Shown piece after piece: positions 8,038 to 15,033 of a DNA stretch of 36,685 nt; position 1 is the stretch's first letter, and every line of letters begins with the position of its first letter. Origin of the DNA: a virus. The translations under genes were made by a program, and so were the position numbers. The notes under the pieces were generated by a model, which had not been told where the DNA came from, made no database searches, and was given only the letters and a program-made list of their open reading frames with translations. The stretch spans positions 1 to 36,685 of the IMG/VR virus record IMGVR_UViG_3300025402_000031. One strand, 5' to 3'.

Positions 8038-9654
8038 CTAATTTAGGATTAACGGTTGACCATTACGATTTATAACAATCGAACTGAGGTCAGGCATTGA
8101 ATATTTTAAAGGCTGACCTTTAGAAGACGGAAGGTCAGGTAAATAACTAGCAGGGTCAATTGCTACGCCACTTTTATCACGTACTTCAAAATGCAAATGA
8201 GGGCCAGTAGACTTACCTAAATTTCCCATCTCAGCAATTACCTTACCTTGAGGAACGTAGTCACCTACGTTGACAAACTGTTTGCGCGTATGACCATACC
8301 TTGTCGTAATGTTGCCGTGGTCAATGGCAACTAGCGAACCATATCCGTTAACAGGCCCTGAGGTTACGACCTTACCAGCCGCCGCAGCATAAATCGGGGA
8401 ACCTTCTGCGTTAGCAATGTCTATACCGTCATGCGGTGCAAGTTTACCTAGCAAGAACCGCTCCCCAAAAGGAGATGAGAACGTACCTCCCGCAGGCATT
8501 ATAAGACTAGGTGAAAGGTTGCCCGGCAGCGGTGTTTGCGCAGTAGCTATTTGCTCTTGTGCAGGCGGATACTGACCAAAAGGATACATAGGCCCTGTTT
8601 CTAATGCCGTAGACAAAGGTTGGTTGTTTATGGCACTAAATTGACCTTTAACTCTTCCTGCGTATTCTAAAGATTCTGTTGCCAGAGTTCTTTTGCCTTT
8701 TAGGGCTTGATTAAGCGCAGTCTTTCCAGCGTTGTACGCAACCAAAGCTTTGTCGTAATCACCTTGATAAAAGGCCACCAAATCACTTAATAAAACTGCG
8801 GCCCCCTCAGCCGCCTGTTCTGGGTTAAGAGGGTCGACAGTTAAACCTTTGTTCTTAAGTTCTTTTACGGCAACAGGCATCAACTGAAATAGCCCCTTTG
8901 CGCCAGCCTTAGATTCAGCATTGGGGTTACCATTTGACTCTTGCGCCATAACCGCAGCAAGTATACCTGGTTGCAGATTATGTGCCTTTTCTTTACTAGC
9001 GAGACCTAGTTTAGTTTCCCAATTTTTAATCCTTGCAACGTCTTTGTCCTTAAGCGTAGACTTAATTTCGCCTTGGTCAGCAACTCCCTTGGTACGAATT
9101 TCGGCAGTAACCTTGTTTACAGGATTTGCTGGCAGAGAGGCACTCTCTTCTTTATTAGTCAGGTACTTGTAGAGTTTATAGCCTGCTGTTCCTGTAGCTA
9201 ATACCGTTCCAATAGCTAACGCTGACATAGGGTTGTTAACAAGCAAACCTACTACGGCGGCTGCGGCAGAAGTGAAAAAGGTAAAGGCTGGTATGACTGC
9301 ATACTCAATTGCGTAACCTACCATCTTAATCAGACCTTTGCCAACAGAAGACACTAAACCCACTACGCCTTCTTTAAGAGCATTTCCTACGGTACTAAAC
9401 AGATCGTCTTCTTCTGTGTCTAACTTATTAGAAGATAGTTTTTTATCGTAAAGAACCTTGGTAACAACCGTGTTTAGTTTGTCCAAAGAAGTTTTAAGGA
9501 CTCTGCGCGACTTAATTGTATTGCCGTGTTCAATTGCGTCTGCTATTGAGTAGGCCATTCCGTGAAGGGCTACGTTAGATGCTTCTAATACCGCATCCCC
9601 CGCAGTAGCTGCCAGCCCTTTGCGTTTTTGGTCAACAAACGATAGGATGTTCAT
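8038..9654 (-). CDS. Tail-associated muralytic protein: SLT lytic transglycosylase plus M23 peptidase, with membrane segments
   Basis: A 538-residue protein in three parts. Residues ~100-160 contain two hydrophobic stretches (VIPAFTFFTSAAAAVVGLLV and SALAIGTVLATGTAG) able to cross a membrane. Residues ~225-325 are a soluble lytic transglycosylase domain with catalytic Glu near 239 (VMAQESNGNP), GLFQLMP and VAYNAG. Residues ~385-510 are an M23 endopeptidase with H..D (APHDGIDIA, ~H408/D412) and HLHFE (~486-490). Together they would cut glycan strands and peptide cross-links during DNA entry. It sits between the tape-measure candidate and the baseplate. I prefer the ATG at 9654 (TAAAATG after the upstream stop); a GTG at 9672 is an alternative. 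Confidence 0.95.
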   Translation of the reverse strand: MNILSFVDQKRKGLAATAGDAVLEASNVALHGMAYSIADAIEHGNTIKSRRVLKTSLDKLNTVVTKVLYDKKLSSNKLDTEEDDLFSTVGNALKEGVVGLVSSVGKGLIKMVGYAIEYAVIPAFTFFTSAAAAVVGLLVNNPMSALAIGTVLATGTAGYKLYKYLTNKEESASLPANPVNKVTAEIRTKGVADQGEIKSTLKDKDVARIKNWETKLGLASKEKAHNLQPGILAAVMAQESNGNPNAESKAGAKGLFQLMPVAVKELKNKGLTVDPLNPEQAAEGAAVLLSDLVAFYQGDYDKALVAYNAGKTALNQALKGKRTLATESLEYAGRVKGQFSAINNQPLSTALETGPMYPFGQYPPAQEQIATAQTPLPGNLSPSLIMPAGGTFSSPFGERFLLGKLAPHDGIDIANAEGSPIYAAAAGKVVTSGPVNGYGSLVAIDHGNITTRYGHTRKQFVNVGDYVPQGKVIAEMGNLGKSTGPHLHFEVRDKSGVAIDPASYLPDLPSSKGQPLKYSMPDLSSIVINRNGQPLILN

Positions 9655-9655
9655 T

Positions 9656-11554
9656 TTAGTTTGATAAGACACCAGCGTTAAGTATTATCAATTGATCAGG
9701 CGTTGCTCTATTGGGAACAAGCCGGTTGCTTGCGCCTGTACCCACAGAGCCGTTGCCTGGCCTACCCACAGAGGCGGGGCCAGGGCCTGCACTAGGCGTT
9801 TCTTTTGACTTTTCAGTCATTACCGAGCCTGTAGCATTGTATGGAGCAGGGTTAGGTGCGCTTATCGCGCCGCGTCCTGTGCTACCAGCAAATTTAGGCG
9901 AAGTCCAAGAAACTGCACCAGCAACATAGTAGGGGCTGACCTTAATAGCTCTACCTAAAGCATTAAACCTGTCTGCTGACCTAGGGTCAATACTTCCTGG
10001 AGGCGCCGTCTTTAAGAGGTCTTGTACCTGGTCGTCTAGGGTACTATTAGCCGTAAACCAATTTAGAGGATTTCCGCTGTCATACCTAGAAGTTAAGATG
10101 TCTAATTTTTCTGATTGCGGTGACCTAGAACCAAGTTTGCTCTTTGCGGGAACTGAATCGATACCCGCTGCTAAAGCTGCACTTGGATTAGCGTCTACTC
10201 GTTTCTGTATTACATCAATAGACGCATCTCTTTTATCTGCTGCAACTTTAATATCCTCGTAAGGACGTGAGAAGGAAGCCTTAGCACCACGTAAATCTGC
10301 CGTTGCAGTATCTACATTGGACTGCTCTTCTTTAGCCTTTCTTTGATCTTCAGTGTTTAGACCTAACCAGCCAGCAACAGTATCTTTAATAAAAGACCAG
10401 GACTTTTCCCACATAGTCTTCATTAAGGTACTAAACCATTTTTCCCCAAAAGTCTTGTCTAAGAAGTCGTTAAGGCCACTTAAGATAGGCCCAATTAGAG
10501 TTGGTATAAGGGCAGCTATACCGAAGAGCTCCCCAAATCCAGCATTACCTACAGCCGCAAAAGGTTTACGGATATAGTTCATTAGCATACCGGAGATGCT
10601 ACTTACCTTTTTAGTAAGCCATCTAAAAGTATCTTGACCCATATTACCAAAGAACCTTGCTACTTGTTCTGCCTTGGCAACAGCCGCAACTGCCCTAGGA
10701 GAATTCTCATAGCCTGATTTAAGAGCAGTAACTCCGCTGGTGATACCGCTAGACACTTTTGATTTGGCGTCTTTCCACCATTCATTTGCGGTGCTAGCCT
10801 TACCACCTAAAAACTTGTATGCCCTAGAGCCAAAACTTTCTTCCTTGCTTTTTCCAAATTTGTTTGATACAACAACCTTAGCTTTTTGTTTTAGCCAGTG
10901 ACTAATTGCTTCTAATCGCTTTTTGTATTCCTGTTGTTGTAGCTTTAGCTTAACGTCGAAAAGGTTAATGCCGGATTCAGCAACCTGGTAATCAGCTTGG
11001 ATGTCTCGCAGTACCTTAGGTGAAATTAGGTTAAGCAGCTCAGCCTTTTCAATTTTCTTTTCAGCAGAAAAAAGAGCGTCTCTTGCCTTGACCATTAAGG
11101 GATGTTGCGTTTGCTCTTTACCTTCTGTTTTGTTTATCAGGTCTAAAGCTTTAACATCTTTTTCGTCCGTTTTTACCTTCTTGGCATCACGCAGAGCCTT
11201 AAGCTTCTTGGCTGTCAAGAGTTTGTTTTTAACCTTTTCAATTCTAATCTTTTCAGCAGCCGCTTTTTTATCGTCCTCAATGGCTTTTTGTTGTTCTGCA
11301 ATTTCTTGCTGATGCTTTTTAAGATTAGTCTCTTCAACGGCTAGACGTTTGGCGTCTAAAACTGCCTGCTCTTTGGCAAGCTTTTCTGCTTGTTTTGAAA
11401 GCTTTAGGCCTTTTTTAGAGTTAGCAAGTGCCTTGGCACCCAAGAGTTGCCTAGAATTTTTAACAATGTCCTGAAGGTTTAATAAAGGAACACTGCTTAC
11501 ATCGTTGTAAGCCTGTCTAGCTTTTTTAGCTTGGTCTCTTGGATCGTATGCCAT
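9656..11554 (-). CDS. Coiled-coil structural protein, tape-measure candidate
   Basis: A 632-residue protein. Residues ~45-220 are a nearly unbroken Lys/Glu/Ala-rich coiled coil. A hydrophobic segment follows at ~339-363 (GFGELFGIAALIPTLIGPIL). The C-terminal third is rich in Pro, Gly and Ser. It follows the gp26-like gene and short overlapping ORF and precedes the muralytic gene, the usual position of a tape-measure protein. At 632 residues it is short for a long contractile tail, so the measuring function may be shared with the 538-residue protein downstream, or the true tape measure is elsewhere. The start ATG has no strong ribosome site, suggesting coupling to upstream translation. Confidence 0.88.
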   Translation of the reverse strand: MAYDPRDQAKKARQAYNDVSSVPLLNLQDIVKNSRQLLGAKALANSKKGLKLSKQAEKLAKEQAVLDAKRLAVEETNLKKHQQEIAEQQKAIEDDKKAAAEKIRIEKVKNKLLTAKKLKALRDAKKVKTDEKDVKALDLINKTEGKEQTQHPLMVKARDALFSAEKKIEKAELLNLISPKVLRDIQADYQVAESGINLFDVKLKLQQQEYKKRLEAISHWLKQKAKVVVSNKFGKSKEESFGSRAYKFLGGKASTANEWWKDAKSKVSSGITSGVTALKSGYENSPRAVAAVAKAEQVARFFGNMGQDTFRWLTKKVSSISGMLMNYIRKPFAAVGNAGFGELFGIAALIPTLIGPILSGLNDFLDKTFGEKWFSTLMKTMWEKSWSFIKDTVAGWLGLNTEDQRKAKEEQSNVDTATADLRGAKASFSRPYEDIKVAADKRDASIDVIQKRVDANPSAALAAGIDSVPAKSKLGSRSPQSEKLDILTSRYDSGNPLNWFTANSTLDDQVQDLLKTAPPGSIDPRSADRFNALGRAIKVSPYYVAGAVSWTSPKFAGSTGRGAISAPNPAPYNATGSVMTEKSKETPSAGPGPASVGRPGNGSVGTGASNRLVPNRATPDQLIILNAGVLSN

Positions 11555-11565
11555 TTTTATCGGGT

Positions 11566-11763
11566 TTAACCGCCTATGTAAATTTGACCTTCCTTATGTG
11601 CCTTAACTTTATCTTCCCAGATAGAGACAACTTTATTAGACATATAAAAGAAAGTTGAACTAAGCATGTTTTCGTCCCAAATATGAAATTCTTGAGCTAT
11701 TCGGGTTTGTCGGTCTACAATCTCAGCCTCAGAACTCAGGGGAAAGAAAACAGGACGTGTCAA
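11566..11763 (-). CDS. Short ORF overlapping the gp26-like gene, possible frameshift extension
   Basis: An open frame of up to 65 codons, with no ATG before codon 33. The only early start is a TTG lying 35 bases inside the upstream gene. A stop closes this frame at 11769-11767, so entry must happen within a short interval. The peptide includes VDRQTRIAQEFHIWDENMLS and YMSNKVVSIWEDKVKAHKEG, which looks like real helical protein. Between a tail-tube-like gene plus partner and the tape-measure candidate, many phages encode a tail-assembly chaperone and its frameshifted extension. Reading on from the upstream gene needs a +1 or -2 shift. Independent initiation at TTG or a rarer codon is the alternative. 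Confidence 0.65.
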   Translation of the reverse strand: MTRPVFFPLSSEAEIVDRQTRIAQEFHIWDENMLSSTFFYMSNKVVSIWEDKVKAHKEGQIYIGG

Positions 11764-12739
11764 CAGTCAGGGGAACCTGCTGTGACACGCCACACTCCTT
11801 ACATTTTGATGTTACTGTTTCTTTAATTCCATAACCGTCAATAAGAGCTGAAAACTCTTTAATTAGCGGCACATGGTCCATAGCTAGCTCGTTCTCAACA
11901 AAGAGAATCTTTTCGTTTAACGTTAAAGGCAAATCCAGGTGTGCAGCCAGTTTTGCACTAAATTGGAAATCTGCACTGTCCCAACGCTGTTCAGGGTCGT
12001 CCAAAAATTGAATCGTGTTTAACATATTCTCAGGCACTAGTCTCACCGGAGGACGATTATCAAAATACAAAGTGTACTTCTCTTCGTCTGGCTTATGGTC
12101 TAAATGAATAACCTTAATATCAGACTCTTTGTATACCAGAATGTTCTCCAAGCTCTTAGGAGACAGTGCTCCCAGTTTGACTTGGTCAATGTGCTCGTCA
12201 TGCTGGCATATCCAACGATAGCGCATTTGCGGCTTAGCAAACGAGTTCATTCGCAACCAATACAAAACAGCCGTAAAATCCGCAGTAGAGAGTTTAAAGC
12301 CAATGTCTGTATCGCCATTAGGCGTAGACAAAACGGTGCTAACTACTTCCACCAACATCTGCAAAGATGCTTCCTGCTGAGACCTTGCCAGTTTGGACAA
12401 ATGTTTGACAGTAAAAGGTTTAATGTATAAGTCTTTAAAGTCGTAATAGGCAAATTTTGAAGGTAAATCCAAAGAGATGCCGTCAACAGTTGAAACTGGC
12501 GTAGGTAGAGGAGCATTATTTGGCACCGTATTTTCTGGTGCCTCTGTTTTTGTAGCCTTAGGGGGCACAATAGACGCCGGGTCAGTTTGCACGATTGGCA
12601 AAGGACGTTGTTGCCTTTCGGGACGTACAGACTCTATTTTTGGCCTGTCACCTACAGTCTCACGCAACTTTTGATCTATTATGTCGCGCATTTCTGCAGG
12701 AAACGGTTTGGTTTCGGTTTGGTTTACTATACTGGGCAT
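11729..12739 (-). CDS. gp26-like baseplate-hub/tail-assembly protein
   Basis: A 336-residue protein. The first ~90 residues are proline-rich and probably disordered. The folded part starts with GISLDLPSKFAYYDFKDLYI and contains helical segments and a C..H..H element (RWICQHDEHI), then a second pair, CKEC (residues 313-316), close to the C-terminus (TSCFLSPEF). The layout of a LPSK..YY.F opening, helical core and late CxxC followed by an FLSP ending resembles the T4 gp26 family (PF12322) of hub-assembly proteins, which may be the myoviral counterpart of tail-assembly chaperones. Its last 35 bases overlap the next short ORF. The start ATG at 12739 lacks a clear ribosome site. Confidence 0.87.
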   Translation of the reverse strand: MPSIVNQTETKPFPAEMRDIIDQKLRETVGDRPKIESVRPERQQRPLPIVQTDPASIVPPKATKTEAPENTVPNNAPLPTPVSTVDGISLDLPSKFAYYDFKDLYIKPFTVKHLSKLARSQQEASLQMLVEVVSTVLSTPNGDTDIGFKLSTADFTAVLYWLRMNSFAKPQMRYRWICQHDEHIDQVKLGALSPKSLENILVYKESDIKVIHLDHKPDEEKYTLYFDNRPPVRLVPENMLNTIQFLDDPEQRWDSADFQFSAKLAAHLDLPLTLNEKILFVENELAMDHVPLIKEFSALIDGYGIKETVTSKCKECGVSQQVPLTVDTSCFLSPEF

Positions 12740-12753
12740 GGTAGTTGATTAGT

Positions 12754-13608
12754 TTAGAACTGGAAAGGGATCTGGTTTAACACGTTGGTTGCCGCACTCT
12801 GTATGCCTGAAGTTATTTTGCCTATAACGCCAACGTCACCTGAACTTGTTAGTGCGTTTGTTAATTCTGGTGCGTTAACTACTGTAATTTCGATATCTTC
12901 AACTTTCAAACCTACTGTTAGTGTCATGACTTCTGGGTTGTTAGAACTCAATTCACTAAAGGAAGTTTGCTGGCCTGGGGTGCAGTTTATATATTTAATG
13001 TTTATGAGATTGTTCTTCATACCGTTAGAGTACGAATAAAGAACAAAATTTATGTTCTTTTTATAATCACCTGGCCTACCCCACTTACCCTGAGAGTTAG
13101 GATTGTAGGAACTACCCTGACTAACTACCATATTACGCCAAGCTTGGTACCATTTTAAAGCCGCGTTTTTATCGTCCATAAAAAGGACTAAATTTAAATC
13201 AGGTACCGAGTAATAATTAGGAAAATAAATCTGCTTACCGTTCCTAGTTATTGGGTTCATAGTAACCTCCATTGCCGGGAGGTTAGACGTTTGAACATAA
13301 TACCAAGGTAGGTCTACTGGGTTTCCACCTGAAAAGCCAACATCACCCACTGTAGGTAAAACACACCACCAATTTATGTTCTGTACCGCGTCACCGCGGG
13401 CGTTCATACCCGCAAATGAGTCGCCTAAGCCTACACCTGGAGTAGTATTAGGGTTAAGCAGCCCATTGCCATTAAGGAGACCTTTAATGGTGCTGTTTAT
13501 GTAGGCTTTTGTCTCACCTAAAACGCTAGACTGGGCAGACCCTATGGCCTGCCCTAATGAAGTCTGTAACGCGCCGACCTTGCCGGCTATGTCAAAGAAT
13601 GAATCCAT
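12754..13608 (-). CDS. Tail-tube-fold protein (tube or tube-initiator, gp19/gp54-like)
   Basis: A 284-residue protein with a tail-tube-like middle: PWYYVQTSNLPAMEVTM (~residues 100-117), GKQIYFPNYYSVPDLNLVLF (~123-143), then MDDKNAALKWYQAWRNMV. An early strand binding neighbours, a beta hairpin and a ..V.FMDD...L..W..W helix are typical of T4 gp19-type tube subunits and related baseplate initiators. The N- and C-terminal regions are Ala/Gly-rich. It could be the tube itself or a gp54-like initiator; no sheath gene is seen beside it, which favours a baseplate role. A 91-base gap with a large stem-loop lies just upstream. Confidence 0.85.
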   Translation of the reverse strand: MDSFFDIAGKVGALQTSLGQAIGSAQSSVLGETKAYINSTIKGLLNGNGLLNPNTTPGVGLGDSFAGMNARGDAVQNINWWCVLPTVGDVGFSGGNPVDLPWYYVQTSNLPAMEVTMNPITRNGKQIYFPNYYSVPDLNLVLFMDDKNAALKWYQAWRNMVVSQGSSYNPNSQGKWGRPGDYKKNINFVLYSYSNGMKNNLINIKYINCTPGQQTSFSELSSNNPEVMTLTVGLKVEDIEITVVNAPELTNALTSSGDVGVIGKITSGIQSAATNVLNQIPFQF

Positions 13609-13627
13609 AGTGGTACCTAGAAGAGTA

Positions 13628-13683
13628 CCTGGAGATTAGAATAGCCGAGGCTTGAACCTTGAAGGGCGGCTAACCTCTCCAGG
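13628..13683 (-). promoter_or_regulatory. Long stem-loop in the leader of the tail-tube-fold gene
   Basis: The 91-base gap before the gene starting at 13608 contains nested inverted repeats: an outer perfect 8-base arm (13628-13635 with 13676-13683) and an inner perfect 6-base arm (13642-13647 with 13667-13672), with a short third pairing in the loop. On the transcribed strand no run of T follows, so it does not look like an intrinsic terminator. A processing site, a translation-control structure or an mRNA-stabilising element is possible. The function is inference. Confidence 0.4.
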
Positions 13684-13699
13684 ATAATGAAAGGAAAAT

Positions 13700-14113
13700 T
13701 CAGTACATCCAGTACAGAGCAGGATCAATAAAACCTTTACCTTTAGGATAGGCTCTGTTAAGGTAACGCTCTGTTAAATTAGGACCAACGCGTCCTTGTG
13801 GTTTTAAAAAGTAGCCTATTTTATTCTCAGTTGAAAGCGTCTGTTTCTTTTTTGAGATCATCAGGTCCCGTTTAACAAGGGTCGTGTCTTCAGGGTAAGC
13901 AGGCCATGCCTCGCCCTCTTTATAGACAACTGCTAGTTCAGGTTTACCTGTCTCCGCAAAAGGAATACCTAACTCTTGTAGCAAAGACTTTTCAAACTTG
14001 CCGCCTGTATCCAAAACAGAGAATTCGTATTCCCTAGATACAGCCAATAGGTCGCGTACAATCTGAGCAGCAATAGACGATGTAAGTTTGTCGTAGTATA
14101 TTCCTAGTATCAT
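13700..14113 (-). CDS. Unrecognised protein between portal-side genes and tail genes (possible neck protein)
   Basis: A 137-residue protein starting MILGIYYDKLTSSIAAQIVR, with an alpha/beta N-terminal half and a basic C-terminal half rich in Tyr and Lys that ends FIDPALYWMY. No motif identifies it. Its place between head-side genes (portal and Cys/His/Asp protein) and the tail-tube-like gene is where neck or head-completion proteins are found, so that role is a guess from position. The chosen ATG follows the upstream stop within TAAAATG and has AAAAGGTG upstream. An upstream TTG at 14131 is less likely. Confidence 0.85.
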   Translation of the reverse strand: MILGIYYDKLTSSIAAQIVRDLLAVSREYEFSVLDTGGKFEKSLLQELGIPFAETGKPELAVVYKEGEAWPAYPEDTTLVKRDLMISKKKQTLSTENKIGYFLKPQGRVGPNLTERYLNRAYPKGKGFIDPALYWMY

Positions 14114-14114
14114 T

Positions 14115-14999
14115 TTATACACCTTTTGCAAGGTCTTCGGCAGTCTTCAAATCAATTGTAATAACACGAGTGGGTTCATTTGGGCGAATTAGTCTAATGT
14201 GTTTACCGTTACTAGACTTGCGAACACCAAATTTTGTACCCTTGTCAATCACAATTGGATTGCCGCGAAAATTAACGACTACAGGCTTGGCAGCCTTGTA
14301 GGTAAAGAACTGATAATCTGATTCGGGCTTAATGCGCGCATTAAGAAGATAGGAATACATACTTGCCTCGCTTTTACGTTTCTTTAGTTCTATTGCTTGG
14401 TGTTGTAACCCGTTAACCTGCTCGTCAACTTGCAATTTTTGTGCTGGGTCCATTGTCTTTTTACTATCACGCAGAGTGTCCTGTCGCTCTTTGTTGGTTT
14501 CAAGTTGCCTATCTATATTTTCTTTATTGCGCTGTTTGTCTTTTTTCTCTACCTTGTCGCTAACTGCAGAGTTAATCTCGTAGCTCATGTAGTCGTCGTA
14601 AAGCTCTGACACAGGAACAACGGCTAAAAAAGTATCTGTTACGTCAGCACCAGGCACATTACGAAAGTAGCCTTTAGTACCCAGAAACTTTCCGTTCTTT
14701 TTAAATGTGTCTGCGATAACCTCATGGTCTTCGTTAGTCAAAACGGAGTGTTCTACTTGAGGCTGATCTTTAAAGCGCACACCATAAAACCAGATAAGGT
14801 CCTCTGGGTTTCCTCGTTTTTTAATTGCCAGCGCAACAGCACCATGGCAAATGTTAGGGCCAAGCGCCGGTGCAGTTTTGTCTTTAGCGTGAACTGGGTC
14901 AACTGTCTTGGCAATTCTTTGCAGGCAACCTGCCAAAGAAGTAGAAACGGCACTAGCCTTAAGTCTAGCACTAGCAGCTAGGTAAATAGGTTTAAGCAT
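14115..14999 (-). CDS. Portal-adjacent protein with Cys/His/Asp arrangement, possible papain-like fold
   Basis: A 294-residue protein. Residues ~45-100 hold GPNICHGAVALAIKKRG, then VEHSVL and EVIADTF. The order Cys51, His84, Asp97, with His opening a strand that is followed by a turn and a V.ADTF strand, resembles small papain-like or transglutaminase-like domains in phage proteins. Residues ~145-210 are a highly charged coiled coil, and the C-terminal ~60 residues are basic beta-rich sequence. It lies just after the portal gene, so it may be a capsid-carried or processing protein. The enzymatic reading is tentative, since only the residue order supports it. Confidence 0.87.
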   Translation of the reverse strand: MLKPIYLAASARLKASAVSTSLAGCLQRIAKTVDPVHAKDKTAPALGPNICHGAVALAIKKRGNPEDLIWFYGVRFKDQPQVEHSVLTNEDHEVIADTFKKNGKFLGTKGYFRNVPGADVTDTFLAVVPVSELYDDYMSYEINSAVSDKVEKKDKQRNKENIDRQLETNKERQDTLRDSKKTMDPAQKLQVDEQVNGLQHQAIELKKRKSEASMYSYLLNARIKPESDYQFFTYKAAKPVVVNFRGNPIVIDKGTKFGVRKSSNGKHIRLIRPNEPTRVITIDLKTAEDLAKGV

Positions 15000-15033
15000 T
15001 TCTTTTTATGTCCTTTTTAGTATTGCCATTAAA

